The translations under genes and the position numbers were made by a program. Source: Magnolia sinica (taxonomy: Eukaryota; Streptophyta; Magnoliopsida; Magnoliales; Magnoliaceae). Taken from it: a stretch of 64,000 nucleotides of DNA. This document shows, one piece after another, positions 32,994-44,874 of the stretch. The stretch covers positions 56,139,528 through 56,203,527 of the forward strand of contig NC_080587.1 in NCBI RefSeq assembly GCF_029962835.1, in the 5' to 3' direction. Numbering within the stretch: position 1 is the first letter of the stretch; each line of letters begins with the position of its first letter. The notes under the pieces are model-generated. The model worked only from the letters and a program-made list of their open reading frames with translations. It was not told the DNA's origin and made no database searches.

Positions 32994-33840
32994 ATGACGG
33001 AAGAAGGAAAAACTAGAATTGAGAAGTTTGATGGTTCAAACTTTGCTTCTAGAAGATGCAGATGGAGGATTATCTGTATCAGAAGGACCTCTATATTCCT
33101 CTAGGAGGAAAAGAGAAGAAACCAGAAAAGATGACATATGATGAATGGTTTTTACTGGATATGAAGGCTTTGGGAATGATCTGACTCTCTTTGTCTAAGA
33201 GCGTCGCCTTCAACATATCCAAGGTGAAAACTACAAAAGAATTAATGGAAGCCCTAGCCACCATGTATGAAAAACCCTCTGTGTCCAACAAGGTTCATCT
33301 TATGAAACAGCTATTCAACATGAAGATGTCAGATGGTGGGAGCGTGGCTAAACATCTAAATGAGTTCAATACAGTCACGAGCCAGTTGAAATCCGTTGGC
33401 ATTATTTTTTAGGATGAGGTCAGGGCGTTATTGATCTTATCCAGTTTGCCAGACAGTTGGGATGGTTTGGTGATTGCTGTGAGCAATTCTTCAGGGTCGA
33501 TAAAGCTGAAATTTGATGATGTGGCCGGTCTAATTCTCAGCGAAGAATCTAGAAGAAAGGCATCAGGAGTTTTAGGGGATTCAGGGAATGCTCTAAACGT
33601 TGAAGGAAGAGGAAGATCGCTGAACAAAGGAGGCAATAAACATGGGCGTTCTAAGTCAAGGAAGAAGTTTAAGGGATCGAAAGATAAAGATGGGTGTTGG
33701 CATTGCGGCAAGAAGGGGCATATGAAACATGATTGCAGGGCGCTAAAGAAACAAGAGGGAAGCTCTCAAGGCGGGAAGGATTCAGTGAATCTATCTAAGA
33801 AGAGTGACACAGAGGCGTTGATCTTGTCTCTTGATGCGAG
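32994..33840 (+). pseudogene. gag: copia B gag (broken)
   Basis: The ATG at 32994 begins MTEEGKTRIEKFDGSNFA, the usual start of copia Gag (KFDG.NF..W). A frameshift near 33045, a TGA at 33180 and a TAG at 33410 interrupt it. The UBN2-type capsid continues in 33191-33412 (LMEALATMYEKPSVSNKVHL, KHLNEFNTVTSQL) and from 33431 (LPDSWDGLVIAVSNSS). The nucleocapsid CCHC knuckle, CWHCGKKGHMKHDC, at about 33696-33737 is intact. Gag would assemble the particle and package the RNA. Confidence 0.93.
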
Positions 33841-34130
33841 GAATGAGTCTTGGGTTATAGACTTAGGTGCTTTGTTTCATGCCACTTCGTATAAGGAAGT
33901 TCTGCGTAACTATGTATCAGGTGACTTCGGGAGAGTCTACCTGAGTGATGATAAGCCGTGTAGTATTGTTGAAAAGGGAGACGTTCATATGAATCAGAAA
34001 GACGGAACGACGTTGAAATTAAAGGATGTCAAACATGTATCGAGTTTAAGAAGGAATCTGATCTCAGTGGGGCAGTTGGCCGATGCTGGTTATTTGACGA
34101 CATTCACCAGTGATTCCTGAAAGATCACAA
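33841..34130 (+). pseudogene. pol: copia B protease (broken)
   Basis: The same frame continues with ESWVIDLGALFHAT, the copia protease active site, where D-S-G-A-S/T is usual; Leu replaces Ser, so the enzyme would probably be dead. VYLSDDKPCSIVEKGDVHM and LKDVKHVSSLRRNLISVGQL follow, typical of this family. The frame ends at a TGA at 34120. Confidence 0.9.
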
Positions 34131-35090
34131 AAGGTGCCTTGGTGATATCTTGAGGCAAAAAGGAAGGTACTTTATACGTGACTTTAGGATCATATAGTTC
34201 ACTCGCAGTCGCATCAACTAGAGTGAATGGGTAATTATGCAATCAGAGGTTGGGATATATGAGTGAGAAAAGGGATGAAAGTGCTATTGTCAAAAGGGAA
34301 GCTACCAGGGCTGAAGTCTATTGACTTGGAATTCTGTGAGGACTGTGTGTATGGCAAGCAGAAAAGGGTAAGTTTCAAGAAGACGGGACGCGCTCCAAAG
34401 ATGCATCTGTTGGAGCTTATACACATTGATGTGTGGAGACCGGCACAGGTATTATCTCTTAGTGGCTCACGTTATTTTATTTCCTTTATAGATGATGCAA
34501 GTAGAAATCTGTGGGTCTATTTCTTAAAGCATAAATCTGATGTATTTGATGTATTTAAGAAGTGAAAAGTTATGGTAGAAAATGAGATAGGTAAAACAGT
34601 AAAATGTCTCAGATCTGATAATGGGGGAGAGTACTGTGATAAGAGATTTGAGGAGTATTATGCAGCAAATGGAATCAAACATCAGAAAATGATTCCAGGG
34701 ACACCGCAGTAGAATGGTGTGGCTGAGCGCATTAACAGGACCATCCTTGAGCGCGTTAGGAGGATGAGGTTACATGCAGGGTTGCCCAAGACTTTTTGGG
34801 CAGATGTTGTGAATACTGCTGCATATCTCATTAATAGAAGTCCCTCAGTACCATTGGATGGTGGGCTACCAGAAGAAATGTGAACTGAGAAAGAAGTGAA
34901 CCTTGCACATCTTAGAGTGTTCGGTTGCACTTCATATGTTCACATTGATGCAGAGCACAGAAACAAGCTGGATGCGAAGTCCAGGAGGTGTACATTTGTA
35001 AGCTATGGGTAGCATGATTTTGGCTACAGGTTTTGGGATGCAGAAAATAGAAAAATCATCAGAAGTAAGGACGTAGTCTTCAATTAAAAA
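34131..35090 (+). pseudogene. pol: copia B integrase (broken)
   Basis: The pre-integrase zinc finger is in 34263-34420 (GMKVLLSKGKLPGLKSIDLE, CEDCVYGKQKR); the His pair just upstream (Y.G.E) is frame-shifted. The core contains the catalytic triad: Asp in LIHIDVWRP (34430), Asp in RSDNGGEY (34620) and Glu in NGVAERINRT (34720). Stops occur at 34563 (TGA), 34711 (TAG), 34881 (TGA), 35010 (TAG) and 35087 (TAA). The C-terminal part has LRVFGCTSYVHID and KSRRCTFVSYG. Confidence 0.93.
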
Positions 35091-36000
35091 GTGATGCATA
35101 AGGACAGTGTGCAAGAAAATAAGGCCGAGAAAAAGGAATTCGCAGACTTGGAAGAGTTACAGGACATAGGTGTTACAATGCCACAGGATGATCATGCACA
35201 GGAGAATTATGAGGCAGAGCCGCATACACCAGGTGTGAGGAGGTCTACTCGGGAGAGGAGATCCACGGTTCGATACTCACCCTCCTTACATTATCTACTG
35301 CTGACAGATAATGGTGAACCAGAATGTTTTGAAGAGGCATTACAGTCAGATACACGGGTTAAGTGGGAGCAGGCCATGGATGATGAGATGGACTCTCTTG
35401 AGTCTAATCGTACATGGGAGCTAGTCGCTCTACCTAAAGGTAAGAAAGCTCTTCATAACAAGTAGGTTTGCAGACTGAAGGAGGAGCACGATGGTTCGAA
35501 ACAGTATAAGGCTAATTGGTTGTGAAAGGATTTCAACAAAAGGTAGCTATCGATTTCATTAAAATATTTTCACCTGTGGTGAAAATGTTTACGATTCGCA
35601 TGGTCTTAAGTATAATGGCTTCAGAAGACTTACATCTAAAGCAGCTAGATGTCAAGACAATCTTTCTTCATGGGGATCTTGAAGAAGAGATATACATGCA
35701 TCAGCAGACAGGATACGTGGCACCAGGAAAAGAGAACAAGGTGTGCAGACTGAAGAAGAGTCTATATGACCTGAAGCAGGTATAAGAAGTTCGACAGTTT
35801 CATGTCGAGAAATGGTTACAGGAGATGTTATGCTTACCACTGTTGCTACTTGAAGAAGTTTGATATGTCATACATCATCCTTCTTCTGTACGTTGATGAT
35901 ATGCTTGTGGCCGCTTCAAGCATGAAGGACATCTCAGATCTCAAAAGACAACTGTCTAGAGAATTTGCCATGAAGTATTTGGGAGCTGCAAAATAAATTC
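35091..36000 (+). pseudogene. pol: copia B reverse transcriptase (broken)
   Basis: The linker RRSTRERRSTVRYSPSLHYL leads into EQAMDDEMDSLESNRTWELV (35360-35420), then VVKGFQQK, FSPVVKMFTIRMVLSI and DVKTIFLHGDLEEEIYM (35516-35785). The catalytic YVDDMLVAASS (35890) is intact. Between LKQ (35778) and YKKFDSF the short block that normally reads APRQW is missing and the frame shifts, a deletion of about a dozen bases. Stops at 35465 and 35996 add to it. Confidence 0.93.
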
Positions 36001-36005
36001 TAGGC

Positions 36006-36851
36006 ATGAGGATAAAGCGTGACAGGAAAAACAAGAAACTGGTTTTGTCACAGGCAGAGTACATAGCCAAGGTACTTAATCGATTCAATATGGGAGGTGT
36101 TAAGCCGGTTAGCACTCCATTAGCCAACCACTTCAAGCTATCTAAGGAGCAAGGTACAAAGACGCAGGAGGAACGAGACTACATGGCTAAAGTCCCATAC
36201 GCGTCAGCTATTGGGAGTCTCATATATGCTATAGTGAGCACGAGGCCAGACATTGCTCAAGCAGTGGGAGTTGTTAGCAGGTTCATGAACAACCCCAGGA
36301 AGGAACATTAGGAAGCTGTGAAGTGGATCCTTAGATACTTGGTAGGTACTAAGGATGTAGGGCGGTGCTATGGTGGATCGAAAATCAAGCTACAAGACTA
36401 CGTGGATTCAGATTTGGCAGGAGATATCGATAGCAGAAGAAGCACTGCAGGTTATGTCTTTACTCTGGGTAGTGCTGCAGTCAGTTGGGTCTCTCAGTTA
36501 CAAAAGATAGTATCTATCAGTATGACAGAAGCAGAATATGTTGCGGCTACAGAAGCGTGCAAGGAGATGATGTGGATGCAAGGTTTCATGGAAGAGTTGG
36601 GAAAGAAGCAAGTAGATTGCAAGCTGTACAGTGATAGTCAAAGTGCAATACACTTGGCTAAGAATTCAGCCTTTTATTCAAGGACCAAGCATATTACCAT
36701 CAGATATCACTCCATACGTTCGTTACTAGAAGATGGATCGATTGCTCTGGAGAAGATTCATACAAGTGAGAATCCTGCGGATATGTTGACCAAGACGGTC
36801 ATACGGGAGAAGCTGAAGCTTTGTTCAACTTTGATTGGTCTTCAGGCTTGA
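36006..36851 (+). pseudogene. pol: copia B RT C-terminus and RNase H (nearly intact)
   Basis: The region reads LGMRIKRDRKNKKLVLSQ, LANHFKLSKEQG and SLIYAIVSTRPDIAQAVGVV, then, after a TAG at 36310, the RNase H. The RNase H has YVDSDLAGDIDSRRSTAGYV (catalytic Asp), MTEAEYVAATEA (Glu), LYSDSQSAIHLAKN (Asp) and HIT.RYHSIR. Its normal end, TCSTLIGLQA-like, is at 36851. All catalytic positions of RNase H are present; only the upstream stop separates it from the RT. Confidence 0.93.
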
Positions 36852-36907
36852 AGACGGGGAGGTGATGCACTCCGGATGAAGAATACGAAGGTTTATGGTG
36901 ATGTATC

Positions 36908-36921
36908 TCCAAGTGGGAGAT
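36908..36921 (+). other. polypurine tract of copia B
   Basis: CAAGTGGGAGAT immediately precedes the 3' LTR and matches the copia consensus CCAAGTGGGAGA. Confidence 0.9.
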
Positions 36922-37546
36922 TGTTGAGAAGTGGAGCCACATTTGGGGCCACGCATGACCGATTGTGGGCCCTGCTCGACCGGTCGTGACCCCCTGCTCG
37001 ACCAGTCGTGGACTAGCATGACTCGAACTCCAGCGAGCATCAGTTTTTGGGTCCGAGGTACTCGACCGGTCGTGGGCCATACACCACCGGTCGTGGGGTC
37101 CACTTGACCGGTCGTGCAGTCTGCTTAATCAGTCATGGTTACGCATATTTGTTTCCTAATCTGATGTGGACTGCAGATTCCTATGTCGCCTTTCGCAAGG
37201 GTGTGAAAGGGAAGTTGCCAAAACTATAAATTGGGGTCCCTAGGGCTTTTTTTAGGGTGAAAAGGTGAATATTGGGAAATAGTTTTAAGGTGTGGGCAAG
37301 GGATTTTCTCTGTACTTCTAAGGGAGAGGTTAGTATATTGCCTTGTAATCTTCGTTATTCTTCGTAGTGGAAGTTTGCATCCGTGGTTTTTTACCCTAGT
37401 TTGGGGTTTTTCCACGTATATCTTGTCTTATGGTTTGTTTGAATTGCTTTGATCTGTTTATAGTTTATATTTCTTCTTGTTATCGTTTGTGGGTGAGACT
37501 TGAGATTGGATCTAGGCTCACTGCGTTGTTGGCGTGCTACGCAACA
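36922..37546 (+). repeat. 3' LTR of copia B
   Basis: Same length (625) as the 5' LTR and alignable throughout with one single-base gap pair. I counted about 60 differences, mostly C/T and G/A, heaviest in CpG-rich U3. It ends CTACGCAACA, followed by the CATTT duplication. Confidence 0.95.
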
Positions 37547-37551
37547 CATTT

Positions 37552-38640
37552 TGTACATGGTATCAACGCATATCGAAGAGACGAACCTGTTCAATATGTC
37601 ACACATAATATGGTGCACCAGCTTAACAGTAATGAAGGAAACAATAGCAAACTCCAACAACTCTTGTATGTATCCTGAAAAAGTAAGTCATACATATGAG
37701 CAAACCATAACTCGTGAGTCTACTGCGTGCCGGGAGTAAAACACATCTTATCAGGGTGCTCCCATAAAGACATCCAAAACACCCATAAGCATGTTATCAA
37801 CTGAGCATGTTATCATATGTGAGCAGGTTATCAATTAAGCATGTCGTATAACTACACAATTTATCATGAACATGACATCAATAATAGACATGTCACTCAA
37901 CAAGCAACCATGAATCATTAAAATAGCGAATCATCATGAACATGATAATCAAATTCCATTTTCTACTATATGGCATACGATGGAAGGGCAATGGCAGAGC
38001 GACCTCCCGGTATTCGGCCCTCATGCGCTCATACATCCACTTGGTCTAGACATTGAAACATCCTCCATGGTACCATAAGGATTTAGAGACTTTCACCAAG
38101 GGACATCCTTCGCGCCCCCATGCTTAATAAGAATTTTCGGTATCCAATCTGGTCATCCACGCTATATCTACGAAGGCTACAACTGTTGCTAGGGCGTACG
38201 ATAATCATAATCACATAATACAAGATGCATGAGTCACTTAGTCCAACCATGCATCAATCCTACACATCCTCGTGTGCTCATATGGGACGACTCCGCCTAT
38301 CGGGAGTCCCATAAACAACCTACCCAATGACATATGCGTTGGTCAACCACATCTCATATCAAGCATGTAGATGATGCGTATGGGCATGAATAATGGTGAT
38401 GATGTACTCTCCTCATATCAAGGATGGGCCTCGATGGCCTACTCATATAAAAAATGTGCCTAATAATTATGGGGGCCTAATGATTTGGGCTAGCCCACTA
38501 AGAGGAGATGAGAATAGGCTAACAACGGGCCTTAGGAAGTGTTATAATGTGGACATTTAACTACCATTGCCCTTACAATGTGGACATTTAACCATCATTG
38601 CTCCGGATGCGCCCCATTAGATGTATTTGGGGCTCATGGG
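37552..38640. repeat. left arm (inner part) of the diverged inverted repeat
   Basis: Continuation of the composite insert after copia B. Mirrored by 39290-40520 on the right. A recognisable pair is 'ggtattcggccctcatgcgc' (38009) against 'gcgcccgagtgccgaatacc' (40475). Short open frames here have no family resemblance. Confidence 0.65.
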
Positions 38641-40060
38641 TCGAGGCCCAATATGATGTATATAAGGCCCTTTTCAATGTATGATTCCGCCATGATAAAT
38701 GTATTGTATATCCGCACCATCTACCCGTCTTGATGGCGCAGGGCCCGCTTGCTGCATGTGCTGGGCTTGCCTACACTGTACAGGTCCACCATGCCGTGTG
38801 TACTTCACCCACACCATCCACTTGTGCGGCCCACCTAGACGTACGTATTTTGTATCCACACTGTACATAATGTTGGGATAGTGTTGGACAATGTTTGGTT
38901 AGCGCCGATTTATATGGATATGTTTGTATAAGTGTTGATCATCATACGTGGGCCATGGGTGTAGTGATACACATGTTATACTTACAATTATTGAAATAAT
39001 TTTTGGTGTGGCCCATATAATGAGGCCTACCTTGATGTATTGGTGCGGCCCATTGTGACGTATGTTTCCGACTTATTTATTGAGGCCCGACTTGAATTGC
39101 AAGAGGCCCATTGGTGCGGCCCAATGATGCGACCCACCGTGATGTGTATATTAGGCCCAATGGTAAGGCCCAATGTATCGACCCACCGTGATGTGTAGGC
39201 CCACGTGTTATATGTGTAAGGCCCACCTGTGATGACTGTTTGAGGCCCACTTGTTGGATATTTGGGCCCACCTTATGTTTGACTTTATGTGGACCACTCC
39301 TTGGGAGCAATGTTGGTTAAATGTCCACATTGCTGGGCAGTGATGGTTAGATGTCCACATTGTGACCCTTCCTTAGGCCTTATCAGGCCCATTCTCATCA
39401 TTCTCTTAGTGGGTTAACCCAAATAAGTGGGCCCCATTTACCATGGACGGATGGCTCCATGCTACCAGATTTGAAACCACGGCAGAGGGCCGATTGTTAT
39501 ATTATGATTGATCAGATGTTCATCTATGGACCCAGTCTTGTCTATGTGACCAGTCATCGGTGTTGATTATCGATGCTGATTGTCGGTGCTAATTATCGAT
39601 GTAGATTATCGGTGTCGATTTGTCGAGGTCGATTGTATTGGCCGGTTCCGATTGTCGAGGCCGATTCTGAGTATCGAATTCGATTGCCAAGGCCGATTGT
39701 CGAGACCTACATGATGTATATGTGACCCGTAGTTGAGGGCCATTGTGATATGTATTAAGCCTATGATGCATGGTCCATTTGATGTATTCAAGACCCATGT
39801 GTAGGGCCCACATGTCCTGTATTTGAGGCCCATGGGCAAGGCCCATTGTGATGTATTCATGGCCCATGGGCAAGGCCCATTGTGATATGTATTAGACCCA
39901 TGAGCAGGGTCCACCTGTTGTGTATATGTGGCCCTTGAGTAAGACCCATTGTGTTGTATATTAGGCCCTTGTGTGAGGCCGTGGGCCCATTATATGTTTG
40001 ACTCTATGTAGGCCATTCCTTGGGGGCAATGTTGGTTAAATGTCCACATGGTCGAGGTCG
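38640..40060. repeat. GCCCA-rich minisatellite and GATTGTCGAGG repeats at palindrome centre
   Basis: Two blocks (39000-39290 and 39720-39990) consist of irregular 20-45 bp units such as 'aggcccattgtgatgtgtat' with variable spacing. Between them, 39550-39710 is a run of 12-18 bp units based on GATTGTCGAGGCC / GATTATCGATG. A phrase, CCTTGGGNGCAATGTTGGTTAAATGTCC, occurs twice (39299 and 40018), showing a segmental duplication within the right arm. Confidence 0.7.
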
Positions 40061-41800
40061 ATTATCGATGCTGGTTGTGGATACCGGTTATGAGTATGTG
40101 ACAGCATAGCATCATGATACATGCCCATACGCATCATCTGCATGTTTGTTATGAGAGGTGGTTGATCATTACATATGTCATTGAGCATGTTGTTATGAGA
40201 CTCCCTGATAGGTGGAGGTTATCTCACATGAGCACGCGGTATGTGCAGGACTGATGCATGACTGGATTGTATGACTCATGCATCTCGCATTATGATTACT
40301 GTATGCCCTAGCGACATCAGGGTCGTAGCCTCCACAGGCATATCGTGGATGGCCAAATAAGACACCAGAAATGTTTAGTTCTAGCATACGGTCGCCATAG
40401 ATGTCCCTGGGCGAAAATCTCTAAACCTCCATGGCCAGGAGACGTCCCAACGTCGAGACCGAGTGGATACATGAGCGCCCGAGTGCCGAATACCAGGAGG
40501 CCGCGTCTCCCACTGTGTCGTGGTCGGTTGGGAGAGGGTGTGGCCTTACTCGCCTGAGGGTAAGGGGCAATACTAGGCTGAGTTTGACCAGCTCGTGAAT
40601 GGGTCCGCTATCGACGTGCCGGATAGATATTGGGGGACTATTGGCAAGGCGGATAGTGAGGTTTCTTATGCTCACTTGGATTGTGCGGCTAGGAGAGCGG
40701 CAGTGCCATTTGGAGTGTACTAAACCCCGGTGAAGATCCTAGAGATGAACTGTACTGATATGTGGATTTAGTGAGTAGGAGTTGCAAACTCATTCATGCA
40801 TTCATTCATTCACTATCCACTCAGGTTGGTGGTACGCAACTATTTGTTACGAGTGCTTTCGCAATGGCCAGGATTTCGGTTGGGGCGCACTACTAACCTG
40901 AGATCAGGAGTTTACCACATTGAGTCTAACTATCCAAATTTAGGTATGGGACTGGTTTGGATAGAAGTCCCTTGTGATGGACCCCATAGCCTGCGATACT
41001 ACGTACCATCATCCCAACTTCACACTCCAGTATGGTCATTCCATTCGCACCGTATATTGCAGAACATTCGTGGCATATGGCATTTTAGGCTATTGTGTCT
41101 CTGCATTTATATGGTTTAGGTACGGCTGACGCTATTTGTGTTACTCATCAGGAATGTATATTGTATTATATCCTCTGCATCTGATATTTAGCTATCTATG
41201 ATTCCTCATTTGCATAGTAGTTCTATATTGCATATTCTGACATTGATTGACTCATGGACTTGTCCGTATTTTCGCTTACTCTGTTATCGTATGATCTTGT
41301 CAATATTCCTGCTTACTCTGATAATTCATGATCTTATCAATATTTCTGCTTATTCCGATATTGTATGATTTATGGATTACCGGTATTTCTGGTCTTATAT
41401 GATGATGTCATTATGTTGAATACTTGGCACTTACCTTGTACGCACTTACACCACCCTCTAAGCTTTCTATAAGCTTATGCACGATAGATGCGTGTAGGCG
41501 ATGTTAGGTTGCAGCAATGTTGAGCTTGGAGCATGCGGCGGTCTTCCGGAGCTTGGTTTTTAATTATGTATTTCCTTTCAGCATTGTACCCAAATGATTA
41601 TATTAGTGGATATGTGACGATGATGTTGCCTTTGTGAATTGGGTAATCTTGTGGTTATGCTTATTACGAGTTAAATGTATGTTGGAAAATCCTCTTTGTA
41701 GGATCCCAGAATCGAAATCTGGCGTATGGACGCTAGGAGCCGAGAATGGGGTACTACGGAGGCTGTCGACACCGGATTGACTAGAATTAGTATACAAGAC
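39290..41800. repeat. right arm of the diverged inverted repeat
   Basis: Mirror of 32132-32329 plus 37552-38640. The outermost match is 'gagccgagaatggggtacta' (41730) against 'gtatcccattctcggctccc' (32214). The arm is longer than the left one because of the repeat blocks and non-matching sequence at 40560-41680. No gene recognised; open frames 40345-40557 and 40421-40675 are opposite-strand chance frames of the repeat. Confidence 0.65.
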
Positions 41801-43003
41801 ACTACACAGTAGGCAATGGGCTTGCATGAAAGGTAAGGCCCATACAAGATAGCCCATACTAGATGGCCCACATAAGGTTTTTAAGCCCAATAATATTTGA
41901 GAGTTATTTTTAAGAGTTTAGATACTGCATTAAATGCTTTAAGATGGTGGTGGAGCCCATCGACGTGGCCCCACATAAATTTTATATCAAACAGATTTTT
42001 GGTGCAATGTTGGTTCTGGGTCATTTTAGAGTCAAATCCATGATCATGTGGGGCCTACATATGATGAAAGAAAATAACCACCTGGTAGCTATATGTATGG
42101 GCTTTAAAAATTATAAGGCAGGCCTCATTGGTTGGGTGAGTACAATTTACGGTGATGGCCTAAACATGGGTACTTGGAGAAACTGTGCAGGGAATATAGT
42201 ACAGAATTAGTTTTGACCTGATCTTGAGTACATCCCATGATCACAGGGGACCACCTTTCAATGTGCCGTCAGGTGCCCTTAGTTATACTATATATACACT
42301 TCATAAATTATAAGTTGGGACCAACTGGTTGTGCACACGAAATATTTGGTATAGGGCTAAACATAAGCACTTTAATTTTCTGCACAACCATACTTGGGCC
42401 CATTTTGGGATCCACTCCCTGATCATGTGAGGTCTGATTTGGCCCAATTAAAATATTATTTATTTATTTATTTATTAGTGTAGGTTAGAGGTTCCAAGTG
42501 TGGCCTACTCAAACCTCTAGCGTGTGGTCCACTATAGAGGCCCAAAGTTGGTACAAAACAAAAATAATCAGACAGTTTTTAGAGATGGGGTTTGTCACAA
42601 CTTAGTGCCCAATTTCCAAACACTTAGGGATTATTCTTGACAAAAAGGTGTGACATCCTAGCTCACTTATATAAGGATTAAACATCCCCTAAGGTGGGAC
42701 CCTTAACTACAGAGTGTGGGGTTCACTACAAGGTGTCAAAGAGGCCTACATGCAATACAGTCAAGTACTTAGAAAGTTTTCATCAAACAGAAAGTGTAAA
42801 GGGAATGAAATAGATCTAATGGCAAGTGGGGCCCACATGCTAGCAAATCATAGATAAGAGACACACAAAAATATACATGGGTTTCCAGATTGGATGAACT
42901 AATAGAATGCATAAATCACAAGTGATCTCACACCCAAGTGGGTCAATAAGAGGATAATTGTTATGTATAACATAAATCCAACATATTCATCAAGTAACAC
43001 ATG

Positions 43004-43052
<49 letters not shown>

Positions 43053-44863
43053 TGAAATCTCTATGATTATATTCTCTGTTAGAAGATCTGATCCAATGGA
43101 TGGTTTGGGAACAAGTCATTCAGGCCGTTTATAGGTTTCCAACCATACAGAGTCTTAGATCCATCTGGACCACACATAGAAATTCAAGATTTGTCCTTAT
43201 AGAGGTATTTATCGGTCCAAAATTTTCTAAATCTTATCATGAAAGAATCTGACCATAGGGACCATACATATGATTATTAACTATCTTAAGTAAATTAAGA
43301 GCAAATATCAAATACATCCGACCGTTGGAATCACGAATATGGCCCAAACAAGAATAGTTATAACAAGCTTCTAAAATACATCTATCGTATAAGGCCAAGA
43401 TCGCAACCGTCCAAACTCCGATTGAGGCTTATTATATACTGTTGGAAAGATAGTTCAATTTTCTATGAATCCAATTGAACATATATTTTTAATTCATTCA
43501 TTAAAGGAGTAAAAAATAGGTCCATTTTAGGAAAATCGGAATCCTGCATGTGCTGCTGGACAACAGCTAATTAAACTTGATTTTACGGATGATTGGACCG
43601 TTGGATAGATACGAAATTTGGCCAGAGTTAGATAATATTTTGGTTCATATCATTCCCAAGTCTCAACTCCGATCTTAGCACGATTGATTTTATATGATTT
43701 TTAGAACTTGCTGTCTAGAAACAAAAAAAAAAGGATTACATATGAAGGGTGTGGATATCATGCTCATCATGGTGGACCATACTGACATGGGCCACTTTGC
43801 TGACCACCATATATATAAATTCATACACACAAGAACTCTACACCAGTGGGGCCCACACATATCAAGAAAATAAAAAGAGGAAGAAAGAGGAGGATGAGGA
43901 AGATGGAAGGGGGGTGTAGACTCATTTCAATGGATGAATGGTTGGATGATGATGTGTGGTCTACTCCCTCCTGATCATTGGTGGGCCATACCTTGGCCCC
44001 ACTCTCTCTCTCACTCTCTCTTAAAATTTCAAAATTTTTCTAAGTATAGGAAAAGAGTAAGTGCAAGAGAGTTCCTACTCTTCTATAAGGAATTGGGGGT
44101 TGCGGTGGCAAAATGATGTGGTAAGTTCATGGGATCTCATTGGTGCTAAAAATGAGGTGGAATATGATGTATGGTATGAGTAGTAGATGGATGAGGTGGA
44201 TGGTGCTAAGCATGCATTGGCCAAGGTGGAAGAAATCTGGACATGCATTGGCTAATGGAAGGATAAGAGTTATGGTTTGTAGGTGATGCATGGTGAATGA
44301 TGAAGTGGAGTGTTGTAATTGGTTGTTTAAAGTGATGTGACACAAATCAAGACATACATTGGATGCATGTATAGGATGAGGTGGACATGGGTTATGATTA
44401 GTTTCTAAGGCATGGGGAGAGAGCTAATGATGGGTTTTGGGAGAGAATCCAAATTTTTCTTATAGTGCTTGTCTTATATTTGCTAGCTTCTTATTTTGTC
44501 ATGTAGCAATTGTCTTATTTGTTGGTAATTTCTATGTTCTAAAAGTGGGCTTTAGGCCCACATGGGCTCAAGTGCAATGGGCCTAGCCTAATAAAGGTTG
44601 CTTGTGTTACTAGATACATAATTTGGGCCTTACATTCGATGGGTCATATCTCACTAATGGAGTGTCAGATTGATGCGTGGTTTTCACCATTGCGACCACA
44701 ACGACGACGTGGTCCACATGATAAAGGTCTCAAGATCATCCAGAACAAATCACTTTTGTGAGTTTTCTAGGTGCACTAGGGTGCAGTGTATGGTCTATCA
44801 ACGGTGCGAGTTGGGATACGTATGTATACGAGCAGTGTTACAAAAGACTGGGATCCCACACCA
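41801..44863. other. unassigned part of the composite insert
   Basis: No coding motif or mirror is found. It contains an (ATTT)n run at about 42455-42475, a long (TA)n run at 43006-43050, and many 'gggcccac' phrases. The right edge is the second TGGGTTTGCTA. It could be a further nested insertion or solo LTR, but I found no terminal repeats. Confidence 0.4.
43006..43050. repeat. (TA)n microsatellite
   Basis: About 45 bases of perfect TA repeat. Confidence 0.95.
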
Positions 44864-44874
44864 TGGGTTTGCTA
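44864..44874. repeat. right copy of 11-bp direct repeat flanking the insert
   Basis: TGGGTTTGCTA, identical to 32121-32131; copia A coding sequence resumes directly after it. Confidence 0.85.

Larger units (their letters stand above)
32330..37546 (+). mobile_element. Ty1/copia retrotransposon 'copia B', full length, inactive
   Basis: The element is 5217 bases with two 625-bp LTRs (TGTTGAGAAG..CA), a CATTT duplication on both sides, a tRNA-Met primer site, one degenerate gag-pol frame and a polypurine tract. Domain order gag, protease, integrase, RT, RNase H is the Ty1/copia order. At least a dozen stops or frameshifts make it inactive. The LTRs differ at roughly 60 of 625 positions by my count, nearly all transitions, so it inserted long ago but after copia A and after the surrounding inverted-repeat element. 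Confidence 0.97.
32132..44863. mobile_element. 12.7-kb composite insert with diverged long inverted repeats
   Basis: This insert interrupts copia A. With copia B (32330-37546) removed, it is about 7.5 kb. A mirror relationship is clear between left and right parts: 32215-32290 with 41690-41790; 38000-38110 with 40390-40505; 38280-38310 with 40190-40215; 38350-38395 with 40105-40150; and 38470-38640 with 39290-39430. Identity is roughly 70-80% by eye. The centre lies near 38.6-39.3 kb. The stretch 41800-44863 has no mirror and may be a further insertion or a one-sided extension. No transposase is recognisable. The 9-11 bp flank repeat would suit a Mutator-like or foldback element. Confidence 0.7.

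Noticed and set aside
39077..39914. Open frames rich in Gly-Pro-His-Met words in the GCCCA repeats
   Set aside because: They are translations of the minisatellite and occur on both strands; not genes.
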